Origin: Whalleya microplaca
Lineage: Eukaryota; Ascomycota; Sordariomycetes; Xylariales; Xylariaceae
Assembly: GCA_022497155.1 (NCBI GenBank)
Contig: MU385786.1
Span: 1-64,000, forward strand
DNA: 64,000 nt
Direction of reading: 5' to 3'
Shown here: positions 46,479 through 58,461 of the stretch, one piece after another
Layout of the letters: the number at the start of each line of letters is the position of its first letter
Position numbering within the stretch: the first letter of the stretch is position 1
Notes under the pieces: generated by a model
Told to the model about the DNA's origin: nothing
The model's database searches: none
What the model saw: the letters and a program-made list of their open reading frames with translations, nothing else
Program-made: the position numbers and the translations under genes

Positions 46479-46736
46479 ATGGATTTGACAGTCAAGTTTA
46501 GCTACTATATTCGCCGTACTTGGCCCTCCATCCCTTGGATTCTCAGCTACAGCAAGGGATACCTCAAGATTGGGATGAGCACGGTGAGTAGGTAGATCTG
46601 ACAATGTGTGATGGGCTAACCGATGGCCTCGCAGAACCCTCAAGAGAAAATGATCCTCTCCATCAAGAGCGGACTATTGAGTTACTGTGAAGTTACATGG
46701 ATATCGAATATGGTGCTAAAGTTTTGGACTTTGTGA
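46479..46736 (+). CDS. Candidate small two-exon protein
   Basis: An ATG at 46479 in a CCACCATGG context opens an exon to 46583. A well-formed 51-nt intron (GTGAGT donor, GCTAAC branch site, CGCAG acceptor) leads to 46635-46736, giving 68 residues. There are several aromatic residues in exon 1 (SYYIRRTWPSIPWIL) but no signal peptide or known motif. The splice signals and start context are good, but such a short product without a recognised family may be chance or a relic. Confidence 0.35.
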
Positions 46737-47893
46737 GGGCACTGCTTTGTCGGTACCCCAGAAGTGTCTCACTGCCAAGCTGGTTCTTGAGCGTGCATGA
46801 TTGGTTACAATGCTATATATGGCTTGAGGTGTCCTCTCTAAACGTGTTACCATGACGGAAGTTATGCCTTATTGGCATAGCGCCCTCTCTCTATGATCAT
46901 CCATGGACTATTGTGATAAGCAGAAGGGCCCATCGTGCCTCGTAAGTCCGTCACCAGAAGATGACTCTGTTAGGTGCTAGGATTGCTCTTGGAATAATGA
47001 TACCCCTCTTCTTGATGGTAGTTTGGCCATGGCCATGATGTCAATACTGTCGTTAGAATTCCTAAGTGCAATACTCCTCCCCAAATGAGACCGGAATCAC
47101 GAACATCGACGCAGCCTATTTGGAGAATACGCCATGATTTGCTCCTGATTCTGTGGATTATTCGTCATTGGGTTTGCCGTAATCGACAGGGTCTGATTTG
47201 CTACATGTATCTATCCTGGATCTTCGTTGTGCTCTCTTTGGATGAGATTTTCGGGTTTCTATTGTCAGATAATGACATCTAACTGCATACAAATTTAGCT
47301 GCCCAACTGTATCGAAAAATAGGGGCCAACCCTGCGCCACTTCTAATATAATTGAAGCGGGGAGCGTGTCAAACAACCCCCGTCCCACAACATCCGCATC
47401 TTGCAGACAATAGGCTGTACGATCCAACGGATGCCCACATTCTGGCACCTTCACGGCCACTACAATCACCTGGTTGCGTCTTGGTAGTCCCTAGTCGTAG
47501 TCTATGGATCAAATTCTTGCATATGCATGGACTGCTGCGTTGGCAGCTCAAGATAGGTCGAGACCGACACGGGTGACTTTTTTTTCGATAGCATTTAGCG
47601 CAGGCAGCGCTGGCAACTGAGGTAGTGAATACGCAGGAGCCTCATTGCATACCGTGCTTCTGGTATGACCAGTTCGCATCGCACCGCTTTTGTTTTGATA
47701 TGGAGTACTTTGTGCTTCGTACCTGATCAGGCATCTCAATTGACTCGAACATACCGCAAAATTTTTTCAGTTCCTAAAGGAGCGCTCAGTGTATTACAGT
47801 TTTCATATCGCAAGGTACAAGAGCATATTGAGCCTGGGTGGTTCAGTTTGAGCGTTTGAAGGTTTGACTGCGTTCTCGTTCTTGGCTGCCCTG
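46737..47893. other. Intergenic, no gene seen
   Basis: Presumed promoter/leader of the disordered protein gene. An upstream first exon of that gene could lie in the last few hundred bases, but I could not place one. Confidence 0.45.
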
Positions 47894-49882
47894 ATGCCTC
47901 TCGTCAGCAGGGCACATTCTCAGCCGGCACCGTCGTACCGTGCAAGCCGTGTGGCGTTCGATAACCCAGCTTATGATGAGGAATGGAGTTCTGATTCTGA
48001 ATGGGAACCCCGCCCGCCCAGGCGATGGAATGGCGCGCCCGCGGTCGACGGGCTCGGCGCCCGAGATCTGAACCGGATGGAGGGGCGACTTCGGGATCGA
48101 CAAACGGCGACGTCTCGAAAGACAGCCCCAGACAACTACGACCTATACAACGGCCGTACCAGTAGAAGGCCTACGGGAGACAGAGACAATTATCCTGGCT
48201 TTACAGCGCCCTCTTCATCAAACTATGAGGCGACCGGCCACGCTACGCCCTATGGGTACTCCGACTATTTCACCGATCCATACGCAGCAACGCGTCCGGC
48301 CACCACTAATCATGCTCCTCCTCCTTTCACGCCTGCTAGTTACCCTAATCCCCAGGGTAATTATGCTATGAACAATCAGAACCCATTCGCGCGGAAACCG
48401 TCAGGTGGACCACCAAATGGGATGCCACGTAGGCGCCCTCCTTTGGATACAGAAATGAACAGAATGAGAGAAGAACTTGAAGATCTCAAGATGCCGCGCG
48501 GAAGGGAACAGGGAGAAGCATATTGGCAAGATGAGGAGACCGAGGAGACTGAGGAAACCCCAACTGAAGAACACAGGGTGAAAAAAAAGAGGCCTGCGGC
48601 TCAGCGGACGAAGGCAGCAAAGAAGAAGGAACAGGAAGACATGAGGCGCGAGATTGAGCGCCAAGTCAATGCCAAGTTGGAAAAGCATTTGCGAGGCGTG
48701 AGCAATGACAGGAGATCTAATTCGTCGGGGGGCCCCGATGTAGATTCTATCCTCAGGAACCTTCTCGGGCGGATGTCGACAGGAGGACCTGGGGCGCCAG
48801 AGGGCTGGCCTACCCAACAAGAGCGACAAAGCGGAGAGTATGATCAGATTTTAGATCTGGCTCAGGGTCACCGTCGCCTACACGGAAACTCAAGTCTAGC
48901 AAAGCTTCTAGCAGACCACGTCACATCTAGCGCTGCTGGGGATCTTATCCTAAGAAGGCTTGATGATCTGATATACCAACAAAGGCGGGTTGAGGATGCC
49001 GTGGGAGGCTTGCTAGGTCATGTCCGGGACCCTTCAATGAATGGCCGTGCTGCGGTATCCACAGCAAGGCCGCCATCCGCTCCTGTGCCGCAATCTTCCG
49101 ATATGGAACGAGACTATGAGACGCAAGTTGGCCCTTCAAAGCGACCGTCGAGAAGCAGGGATCCGCGGTCTTCAAGGCAGGCTCTTCGGCGCCTATCTGA
49201 TGTTGGCGGACTGCGGGATCCTTCGTACACGGAAACCGAAGACGTCCTCTCGAAGCGGTCTACAGATGCTACTCTGGAGGCTCTGCGACGTCGCAGCCGT
49301 CCGGCTAGCCCCGTGGAGTCTGAAGATGATCTCGAGTTCAACTACGACGATATCCAGAGGAAGCCTACTCCGGCACCCCGGTCCCGAGTACGACACCGCT
49401 CCGCGCATCGAAAGTCGATCGAGCACCGTGATGGCTTCCCGAGCGAGGATAGCGGTGATGACTATAGACCACCAGCACCACAGCTTGATGCTAGACGATC
49501 GTTCCACGGTAGGCCCGACGGCGTTGATAATATTCCGCTCACTGATAATGTCGAAGTGAAGATACGACGATCGAGGCTAGGCAAGAAGAGCAAAGAGTTG
49601 CGAAAACGAGAGTACCCCGAGGAGGGTCCGGCTGATCGGCGCAGGAAGACTAAGTCTAGGCCGGTAGTGACCCGGCATAAGACGCCCCCGGCATATCTTG
49701 ACGACGAACCCGCTGAAATCTCAGAGGACTCGTGGGAAAACGGCGATGTGTTTCCCGGGCAGCCTCGTCCATACTACTATGACCCCTCAAGCAGCTCGAG
49801 ATCCGAATGGCATGCCAGCGGCTCGAGAGGGAGGCGTAGGCCCCAGGCGCCGACTCCGCCACCTGCGACGAGATATACATAA
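47894..49882 (+). CDS. Large disordered, charged cytoplasmic or nuclear protein
   Basis: 662 residues from the ATG at 47894, single exon as read. The frame is open 10 codons further upstream without an ATG, so an additional 5' exon is possible. The sequence is almost entirely low in hydrophobic residues. The N-terminal third is Arg/Pro/Tyr/Asn-rich. A Glu-rich then Lys-rich coiled-coil segment lies at about residues 215-275 (TEETEETPTEEHRVKKKRP, then KKKEQEDMRREIERQ). A short predicted helical block follows (about 300-390, including LAKLLADHVTSSAAGDLILRR), and the C-terminal half is Ser/Arg/Asp-rich with many RRRS and SRSRD runs that could be phosphorylated. No enzyme motif is visible and no family is recognised. 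It is real by length and codon regularity. Confidence 0.75.
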   Translation: MPLVSRAHSQPAPSYRASRVAFDNPAYDEEWSSDSEWEPRPPRRWNGAPAVDGLGARDLNRMEGRLRDRQTATSRKTAPDNYDLYNGRTSRRPTGDRDNYPGFTAPSSSNYEATGHATPYGYSDYFTDPYAATRPATTNHAPPPFTPASYPNPQGNYAMNNQNPFARKPSGGPPNGMPRRRPPLDTEMNRMREELEDLKMPRGREQGEAYWQDEETEETEETPTEEHRVKKKRPAAQRTKAAKKKEQEDMRREIERQVNAKLEKHLRGVSNDRRSNSSGGPDVDSILRNLLGRMSTGGPGAPEGWPTQQERQSGEYDQILDLAQGHRRLHGNSSLAKLLADHVTSSAAGDLILRRLDDLIYQQRRVEDAVGGLLGHVRDPSMNGRAAVSTARPPSAPVPQSSDMERDYETQVGPSKRPSRSRDPRSSRQALRRLSDVGGLRDPSYTETEDVLSKRSTDATLEALRRRSRPASPVESEDDLEFNYDDIQRKPTPAPRSRVRHRSAHRKSIEHRDGFPSEDSGDDYRPPAPQLDARRSFHGRPDGVDNIPLTDNVEVKIRRSRLGKKSKELRKREYPEEGPADRRRKTKSRPVVTRHKTPPAYLDDEPAEISEDSWENGDVFPGQPRPYYYDPSSSSRSEWHASGSRGRRRPQAPTPPPATRYT

Positions 49883-50893
49883 GGACATTCGTCATCCTGC
49901 CTGCATCGAGGCATTCTACAAGACTGACTGAGAAATACAAACCATGGGAGAAGGTGCATTTCTGAGACTGCACCTAATGACTCTGGATGGTTTTCACATT
50001 TAAACCCGGCTCCTAGAGCATGGCTTTCCACTAAATTGCGTTTATCCGATCATCGTGTTAGTTTAGATGTTAGTTTACAAAGCAAATACCAAATATTTCA
50101 GTGATTTAAACGATATGCTGTAGCATATCTAGTTCTTCCGTGCTCTCGACCGCTAGCTTGGACGTGCTTATGGCATCGGGTTTCTTAGGATTCTACAGTG
50201 GCTTAGCTAGTACGAAATGTTTAGCCAACTCCAATCGCGTAAAGAAGATCCCTGTACACTCCCGCTGGCGATTCTAGGCTGAAAAATGTTGAGTGATGAA
50301 CTGTAAATAGGGTTGCAATGGTGACTCGGGGCATGGATGCCCATCGAGAATCAGGGATGGAATGACAGGTAAGTGTCTTGTGCAGATGACACGAGTATTG
50401 ACAGCATGGAAGAAATTTAGCTCAGGACTACGGTTCAAATGATTCTCATTCAATTTACATATTAATGTTCGCTTCAAACTCAAGAAAGACAAGGCTATCA
50501 CAGAGTAGACACGCTTCGTACTAGGTGCAATGTTGTTAGCTGTAAACACTGCATTCGATTGGGTATAACGTCAAGGTCCGAATATGTGAACTTCCCATAG
50601 CTAAAATTACACAGTAGCTAGTAAACTACTTATGAAGGCTTCAATACCCGGTAAAAGACAGCTGGTACGCTGTCTGTGAGGTAGGTAGCCTGTCATGCTA
50701 ATATCGAAAGTTGTAACCCCCCCTGCCCAATGCCGACATAGCTGTAGCTCTAGCAATCGCGCTTCCTACATGTAATTGGGATACTACCTGGGTACATACT
50801 CACATGCTTTGCCCGGGACTAGCTGGCTAGGCGTTAAAGCCGGGGCCAAAGCTATTGTCTGTTGATGATGAAAGGGCTATGCCGGCACTCTTT
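49883..50893. other. Intergenic, no gene seen
   Basis: 3' flanks of the disordered-protein gene and of the minus-strand relic. AT-rich; nothing else seen. Confidence 0.5.
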
Positions 50894-51770
50894 TCAGTAC
50901 CTACTGCCGACGGCTGTGCTCGAAATTCCCGATTCTATCTCTTTGTGGAACAGCTTCTTGCCCTTTAGATACTCGTTGAAGCGCCACGATGGCTTATTCG
51001 CCTCAGTATGCCTTTGGTCGTATTTGTCGCGCATATAACGAGGCTCGTTTCCACCATCCACACAAGTCACACGGAATGATCGCTCTGTCTTTGACGATGA
51101 TGGTCGTCTAACCCCTTAGCAGTTGAGTCAATCTGGAAAAAATACTGCATAGAACATTTAGAAGGCTCGGCCGTCTGAAGCTGTCGGGTTCGTGATGTTG
51201 TAGATTGTCCCGGAACAGCACGGTGTGAAGTAGCCCATGCTATAGTTATATCTGTATTTGCAGGGTTTTGTACTCCGTATATGAATCCTGATATGCGAGT
51301 AGGTTATTCGGAAAGACAAGGAGGATTAGCCACACCTGCATGTCAGACTGCCAATGCAGGTGGCTATGTTCGGGAACGAGCATGAGATGTTGGGAAGCAG
51401 ATCGGTGATACTGAGGTGGGAATCTCTTAGGTAGTATACGCTGTGCTCCTTGGCACCGTCGCCCGTCTGCACCATTTGCATTTTCAGTCCAATAGCGTCA
51501 CAATTGAATAGTGGTGGGTGCGATAGGAGCACCTATATCGCCAAATGCCGGGGTTAGCCTTGGAGCCTGCTTCTGAGGTCATGAGTACCTGACGTTTCAA
51601 TGGAAGGCGCCGAGATGGTTGGGCGTCGTCATTTGCACAGCCCGGTACCCCGCGCGCATTCTTCGTGTAACTACAGATGTAGCAAGTAGGAAGAGCATAA
51701 ATCCCCGGCAATCCTGGAGGAGACGTTCTCAACTTTCGTGACTTGATCTCTTACGCGAGGCGAGCTTCAC
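50894..51770 (-). pseudogene. Relic of a multi-exon cysteine-rich (probably secreted) protein gene
   Basis: On the minus strand I read coding-like exons ending at 51589, then 51532-51336 and 51287-51158. They are joined in frame by introns of 56 and 48 nt with GTACTC/GATATAG and GTGTGG/TATCAG signals. The encoded segments are cysteine-rich (PTCYICSYTKN, LPNISCSFPNIATCIGS, MGYFTPCCSGTIYNI), like small fungal extracellular proteins. No ATG starts the first exon. At the place where a methionine would fit, a GTG precedes KLAS. The third exon ends at an in-frame TAA. A further coding-like exon (51107-50894, including VTCVDGGNEPRYM) follows a good acceptor, but no in-frame donor joins it. The 5' end abuts the divergent NLR start, about 70 bp away. 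The most likely reading is a 5'-truncated, disabled gene. Confidence 0.45.
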
Positions 51771-51819
51771 ATCACGTCTCCTTCAGCAGAGGAACATTCT
51801 CAGGCTAGTCACTATTCGC

Positions 51820-54800
51820 ATGGATCCAGTGACTGCGCTGAGTGTGGCTGCAGCAGCCACCCAGTTTGGGGCAGTTGCTTTGAAAGTCATCAAGCGAATC
51901 TCGGCCTTCGTAGTGCTACAGGATATCCCGAATGATGCAGAAGGACCTAAATCATTCGTTGAGAATCTGCGCAGCCAACTGGTCCTTTTAAACAACACGA
52001 TTCGACGGATAGAGGAAGGGTTGTCGAGTTGCAAAGAAGACTTCCAAGACGATGAACTACGGGGGCTCAATGACTGCATCTTGAACCTCAATCGGCAGGG
52101 AAAGAAGCTTGATAAGATACTGGACAAATACCTCCCTAATGACGCCGACTCAACTCCCGCTAAGCTATGGGCGGCTATACGTAGTATCGCTGCGGACAAA
52201 CAGATCGACTCAGTACTGAGCAACATCAAGGATCCCCTTTCACTGTTAACGTCATTCCTTCTCACTTCTCTGGTCTTCAAAGATGGCGCCATTCTCGACA
52301 GCTTAGGAAGCACTGGAGTGTCGGCAGGACATAGCCAGAAGCATCTAAGTGTATACCATGTTTCCCGCTATGAAGTTCGATATTACGTCGATAGACCTGA
52401 GATCTTGGCCCAAGTCAATTGTCTTCTTGAAGAGAATACACAGTCGCCAAAGATCGCTATTTTGCAAGGCATGGGCGGCCAAGGAAAGACTCAATTAGCC
52501 CTCAGATATTGTAGAGAAGCTAGGTCCCGCAGACGATATGACTGTATCTTCTGGGTAGACGCTTCCACTAGAGCTTCTACGATTCGAGGCTTAGAGAAGA
52601 TATCTGAAGAGTTTGGCGATAACGCCCAAGACTCGTTAGGCTCGGATGCTTTGATCGCACTCGTCAAGCGAAAATTGACGGCAGATAATCTATCATGGCT
52701 TTTGGTTTTCGACAATTATGATGACCCAAGTCTATTCGATCTTCGAGATTATATACCACAAGGCACTTCTGGTAACGTGCTAGTTACAAGTCGAAGTTTA
52801 GGTTTGAAGAGGATCGGCCCAAAAGTTTGTGTTTCAGGTATGACGGAGAATGAAGCAACGGAGCTGCTGCTAAAACAGATCGATGCTACCGAGATTGAGA
52901 CAGATCAAAGCGCTGCAGCGGATATTGTCCGGAGATTAGGTTATTTACCACTTGCAATAGACCAAGCCGGAGCGTACATCAAAGCAGAGGGCATCCTAAT
53001 AACCGACTTCCTGAGCCACTACGAGCAATCCTCAAGAGAAATTTTGGAATCTGTCCCAAGCCTATGGGAATACACCGAGACTGCGCCGAGCAATGATGGG
53101 CAGAAAACGGAAGTGGCCAAAACAGTATTTACGACCTGGAACCTCTCTTTTACCTTACTGAAGCCTGATACACCAATGGGCGCCTTGAAGGCATCGGTTC
53201 TCTCACTTCTAGCGTGCTTTGACGAACATGAAATCTCAGAGGAAGAATTCAAAAACTTTCACTCCTCAGAGACCCTAGATCAAAGCCCAAAATGGCTATC
53301 TTTGTTCACAGATGAAAATGGCCAATGGTCTAGCAGAAAATTCAAAAGAGTGATGCGGGAATTCTCCCGGCTCTCACTAATAACCTCACTCAATACGACA
53401 AGGAAGGAAACAGACCATGCGTTTGTATCCTTACACCCTCTCGTACGTGACTGGATAAATCTACGCCAAGAGAATGACGCTCATCGTGAATATTATATGA
53501 TGTTCACTCGCATTCTAGCAGCATCTCTCTCGGGCACGTTTTGGGAAGGTGTAGATGAGACATATGGTTTCGAAATGCCTGGAGCACAATTGCGCCGCCT
53601 TACCGGACACATCATATCCTGGATGAGATTATTTAAGCATCATAAGCCTAAATTACGACCGATAATCATCGATATTGAGCGAGAAGGCCTGAAGGTGGCG
53701 ACCGCCGCCGAGGGATTGATCGCTGCTGCTCTCAGGGCCAGCGATGAGTATAAGAGCTCTTATGAGGTGTGTCGATGGCTTTGGGATGCTTGTGGTGTGA
53801 ATGATAACCAGATGCGGCAAGTCAAATTTGACGCCGGGATTGAGAAGGCATATTGTCTTATGCAATTAAGACGGATGAAAAGAGCGAGGGATGAATCACG
53901 AGAAATGCTCAAGTATTGGACGGCCGTACAAGAGCCCAGTATTTCGACCGATAATATGCTTTACAGATGCACTGTTTGCCTTATACAATCTCTGAGTTTC
54001 ACAATGAACGGTGCGTGTATCTCTGAACCCTATTACCATATCTAGTCAAGCTTCAGAAGAATAATCGCCTTTTATGTGTCCGAGCCAAATCTATGCAACT
54101 ACGAAATGAGCCTCGCGACCCAAATCATTTTCCGGCCTCCTCAAAACTGGCAATTGCTGACTTGTTGTGACACAGACGATGACGATCGCGAAATCATAGA
54201 CATCTGCAGAGACGGACTAGAAAGGCTTCCTTGTAGTGAGCAGAACATGCCTAAACGACATTGCCTACTAGGCTACATAGTCTATGCATCAAATTCATTT
54301 CATCGAGGACATGTCGCAAGTTCAACGCGCCAAACGATGTTGGATGAAACAGCTCAACGCGGCGGGAATTCCTATAGGAGGAAGATTTGGTCTCGAAAAA
54401 CATGGTTTAATGTCGTGAGTTCCTTGATTGACGACCTTAACAACATCGACCTTCTAGATCAGCTTAGTCTAGCTGCGTTTGAATGGGCCATAGACAGCTA
54501 CGGGGCAAATAAAGAGTGGGCTCTTTCCTTTCGTGGTCTCAGAGCAAGGGCGCTCGGCAGCATGGGCCGATTCGCTGAAGCAGAAGCCATAGCCCGGGAC
54601 TCCGTCGAAATGCTGACAGATATTAACAGCAATCACAGCAATCTAAGCTACGCAATAGCCTACCAGGAGCTTGGCTATCTTTTTGAGTATAAGAAACGAT
54701 ACGAAGATGCCTACGAAGCATATAACTCTGCGCTTTTACGCGCGCAAAGCACTGGTTTGGAGGATCTCGAGGCTGATTTACTATTGAGATGCGGCATAGT

Positions 54801-55677
54801 CGCCCACTATTTTAACCCCAGGCTAGCTGAAGTTCATCTTGACTTGAGTTTATCGCGCATGTTAGACACTGCTCTAGATAGCGAAATCATCGACACTGTC
54901 ATAGTCCTTTTCTACGTTAGAAGATTAACTGGGGCTTACGACTCTGCTCGCGATGTCCTTGTCACTGGTCTCGAGTTCTACGGCATCGAGCTTATATATA
55001 GTCAAAGCAGCAGTCCACGGAAGCACGTCAGAAATACTAACGTCACGGTTGACTTGGAGGATTCAACCTCATTTCAAAGACAGGACAAAGACGCGGTAGT
55101 TAACGCGGCGTTGGTGAAGAAATTGGGAATATGGTACGGCTTCTGCCTGTTGATTTTCCTTGCAATAGTTTTGCTGCAGTCCAAAGAGATTGGCACATCT
55201 GAAGAGGCATTTCAACTTTCGAAGACTGTCTTTGAAATGGCATCAATTGAGGAGGAAGATATAACAAAAGCTTTCATTGGATGGGTCTTTGCTTACGTCC
55301 AACGCTGGTACACGATCGACGCCGACGCACAAAGAGTTCAAGACAGCATTGAATGGGCGGAGATTCAAGCTTGTGATAAGCTCGAGGGTGGCATTGAAGG
55401 GAATAAAACCTGGTGGGAAAGCACTACTACGGAATTGTGGAAACGCACCGAGGCATCGAAAGGAGATGTAGATGTGCCTGAAGTGGGTACTCGCAAAGGA
55501 TCTAGGATCATTCAGAGACTTCGCAACACTTTCTCCAGCGCAACGACTTCCAAGCCACATAGAAGCAGTCTAAGTTTGCGGCTGGGCTGGTCTTTGAAGG
55601 ACGGTCTCAGGCTTGGGCACAGCGTTGCTGTATCGCCTGCTAGACCGGCTACGACTGAGTTAGAGGACTGCGACTAA
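51820..55677 (+). CDS. STAND/NLR protein: HeLo-like N-domain, NB-ARC, TPR
   Basis: Long first exon from the ATG at 51820. The N-terminal 150 residues (start MDPVTALSVAAAATQF) resemble fungal HeLo-like/SesA-type death-inducing or signalling domains. The nucleotide-binding domain has a P-loop GMGGQGKTQ near residue 217, Walker B LLVFDN near 293, and a GYLPLAIDQAG motif. The C-terminal half carries TPR-like helices (GSMGRFAEAEAIARD, YKKRYEDAYEAYNSALL). An intron near 54011-54056 joins the halves. Using 54015-54056 keeps one frame of 1271 residues. Using the better donor at 54011 with 54045 gives a more TPR-like sequence but hits a TGA at 54168, one base out of the frame that follows. It could thus be intact or carry a frameshift. 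Such proteins act in allorecognition and innate immunity. Confidence 0.75.
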
Positions 55678-56220
55678 TTGGAAGCAGATGGGCTGGGATG
55701 CCATTTCAGGATCTTGAAGCACAATGGATTAATGTCTGATGAATATGAAAAGGAGCCAGTAATGTTATCTTATACAAATGTGGGCTATATATTCAGAGCT
55801 GTTTTACTATATCGGCCTTGAGCGCTCGGCATCCAGTTACCCCTATCGTCTATTGGTAACTCGAGATATTCTAATGAAACACAATATGCTAAAAGAAGTC
55901 CTATGTAACTTCTCGTTGCGTGTCGCGTTAGATACCCGAGATACGGATAGTAACTGGAAGATCCCAAGAGGGGTGACAGGTCAGAGGTATGCGCCAACGC
56001 TTACCAATTCGAAGTGCCCCTCTTATAAATGATCGCGAACTATTGCCTGTGTCGTCCATTGGCAATGGATTTGCTAGCCAAATGACTTAGTAAGGCCATT
56101 GCAGATGTGAGTAGGACACACCTTAAGATATGTAGGACGTCGCATCAAGAAGACTGAAACCGACATTCGTGGACTCCTAAATTCTGTTATCATCGCCGAA
56201 ACTCGTCTATTGATCCGACA
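55678..56220. other. Between NLR and P450 genes
   Basis: 3' flank of the NLR and promoter of the P450. No other supported gene. Confidence 0.5.
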
Positions 56221-58083
56221 ATGAATGCCAGAGAAACATCGGGCACTCTGTTTCCCATTGCATTTACGCATTTGACAAGCCCCGAAGCTCTCTTAAGCGG
56301 CTTCTGTGTTCTATATTTGGTATACCTGGTAGCGCTAGGGTTCTATCGTCTATACTTGACTCCTTCTGCCAGATTCCCAGGACCCAAACTAGCAGCTCTG
56401 ACATTCTTATACGAATTCTACTACGATGCCTGGCTCGAAGGACAATACACATGGAAGATTAGGGATCTGCACAGGAAGTATGGTATGGATCTCTTTAGAT
56501 CAACCCTGCTCTATTGACCTTGCTCATAACGCGTGAGGTCCTTTCGTTCGTGTCAACCCCTATGAAGTGCACTGTGATGACCCGGAGTTCTTCGACATCT
56601 TGTACGTAAGCTCGGCAAAGCGAAGAACTGACAAGTGGGAATGGGCAATAAGACAATCGTATGAACCGTGCCGATCCCGCAGTGCCCCTGATAGTCGCTC
56701 ACGGGCAGTTTTAGATGGACACGCAACTCGACCTTCAAGACGATCGCGCACGATCTGCACCGACAGCGGCGCAGCCAACTGAACCCGTTCTTCTCGAAGG
56801 CCTCCGTGCGGAAGCTCGAACCGCTCATCGTGGGCAAGATCGACCGGCTCTGTAGCCGACTGGAGGAATCGCGCGACGCCGTCATGCTCACGCACGCCTT
56901 CGCCGCCCTTACCGTCGACGTCATCTCGCGTGTCTGCTTCGGGGTCTCGAACGGCTTCCTCGAGCTCGACGGCTTCGCGGGCGAGCTGTACAAGGGCATC
57001 GTGTCGTCCAGCCGCTCCGCGCACCTCCTCCGCCAGTTCCCCTGGCTCTTCCGTCTCCTGGGCTGGGTCCCGGGCCTCGCGTCGCCAGCGACCTCGGCCG
57101 CGATGGTGGCGGAGCAGCAGAGCCGGATGAAGCTCACGCGGAACGTGATCGCGGTTGTGGAACGGCACGCGCGCGGTGAGAAGCCGGCCCCAGGGGACGC
57201 ATTTACTGTGTTCCATGCCATGCTCGACGGCGACGTCCCACCTGAGGAAAAGAGTGTAGGCCGTTTGATCGAAGAGGCGCATACGCTGAACGGTGCGGGG
57301 ACTATGACCACGGCCAATGCCCTTGAAAAGACGTTATTCTATCTGCTTACTGACTCAGACTCTCTGGCCCGGCTGCGACGGGAACTTGAAGCTGCGATTC
57401 CGGACCCGAAAATCATCCCTTCGACTGCAGAGTTGGAACAACTCCCGTTTCTCACGGCCGTGGTGCAAGAGGGCCTGCGCTTAAGTAAAGGGGTAACGCA
57501 CCGCCTTGCACGTGTGTCTCCAGACGTGTCGTACAACTACGGAGACGTAGTAATTCCGCGCGGTGTCCCTGTGGGCATGTCTTTCATGGACATTCTTGAA
57601 GGGTATGTACTGATGGTCCCACTACTATACCTAATAGTTACTGGATGCTAATATCATCTTCAGTACGCAACCCCTGATTCTTCTCGTTCTGCCTTGTACT
57701 GTTTGAGCGAGACAACTACTGCTATAAGGCTCTATTTAATGTCTAAACTTAAACACATGTTAGATCCTACTATCTTCCCTGACCCTGATGCTTTCACTCC
57801 GGAGCGCTGGCTCCCACCTGACGAGGCCGAGGTCCGCCAGCGGCGGAAATCACTATTAACTGTGTTCGGCGGCGGCACGCGCATGTGCGTTGGCCTGAAC
57901 CTGGCATGGGCGGAGCTCTACCTGACCATAGCAGCCGTGGTTCGGCGGTTCGGCGGCCGGCTACAGCTCCACGACGATGTCGTATTTGAGCGGGATATAA
58001 AGATCACCGTCGATGGGTTTAATGCGCTGTCGAGTCGCGAGTCGAAGGGATTACGAGTATTTGTGCGTCCGTCCGTAAAGTAG
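56221..58083 (+). CDS. Cytochrome P450, possibly disrupted
   Basis: Exons read as 56221-56482, 56538-56658, 56715-57602 and 57764-58083. The N-terminus has a membrane anchor and the [10 protein letters not shown] hinge. Further on are [27 protein letters not shown], the K-helix EGLR, FTPERW and the heme loop [10 protein letters not shown]. The type fits microsomal fungal P450s of the benzoate hydroxylase/trichodiene oxygenase kind. Two oddities occur. First, the I-helix reads AGTMTT, where an acidic residue normally precedes the threonine. Second, the third junction is out of phase by one base: alignment to the usual spacing requires GAA to be followed directly by GAT, but the donor leaves GG. 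An alternative intron (57607-57663) keeps the frame and adds about 35 residues before DPTIFPDP. It is either a pseudogene, a sequence error or an unusual insertion. Confidence 0.65.
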
Positions 58084-58461
58084 CGCCAGGATATAGTTTC
58101 TCTTGGATCGGAAATTCCTCGCGTCATTCCTGTTGGATTTTTCTTTAGGGCGTCTGTGGGCAAGTAAATCTATAAAGTATACGGAGATTCAATTGTTGTC
58201 TACGAGAAGCAGATTTCTAGTAAGTTATTAGCTTTATTAATATTACTATTATCAGGGGCTCGTTCTAATTATCATCTACCACTTGCGACCTGCTATTAAG
58301 ATGGGACCTCTATATCCTGAGTCGTGTTTGCCTTGGTGAGCTTTTAAATGTAGTGGAAATCTAGTCTATGTCGCGGGTCTAGCTCGTATCTCATCTTGAA
58401 CTAAATTGTGACTAGATGGAATGATATTTTGCGTCAGTATGGCATGTGAAGTTAAACCACA
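58084..58461. other. Between convergent P450 and DHA2 exporter genes
   Basis: Short convergent intergenic stretch; shared 3' ends. No gene seen. Confidence 0.5.
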
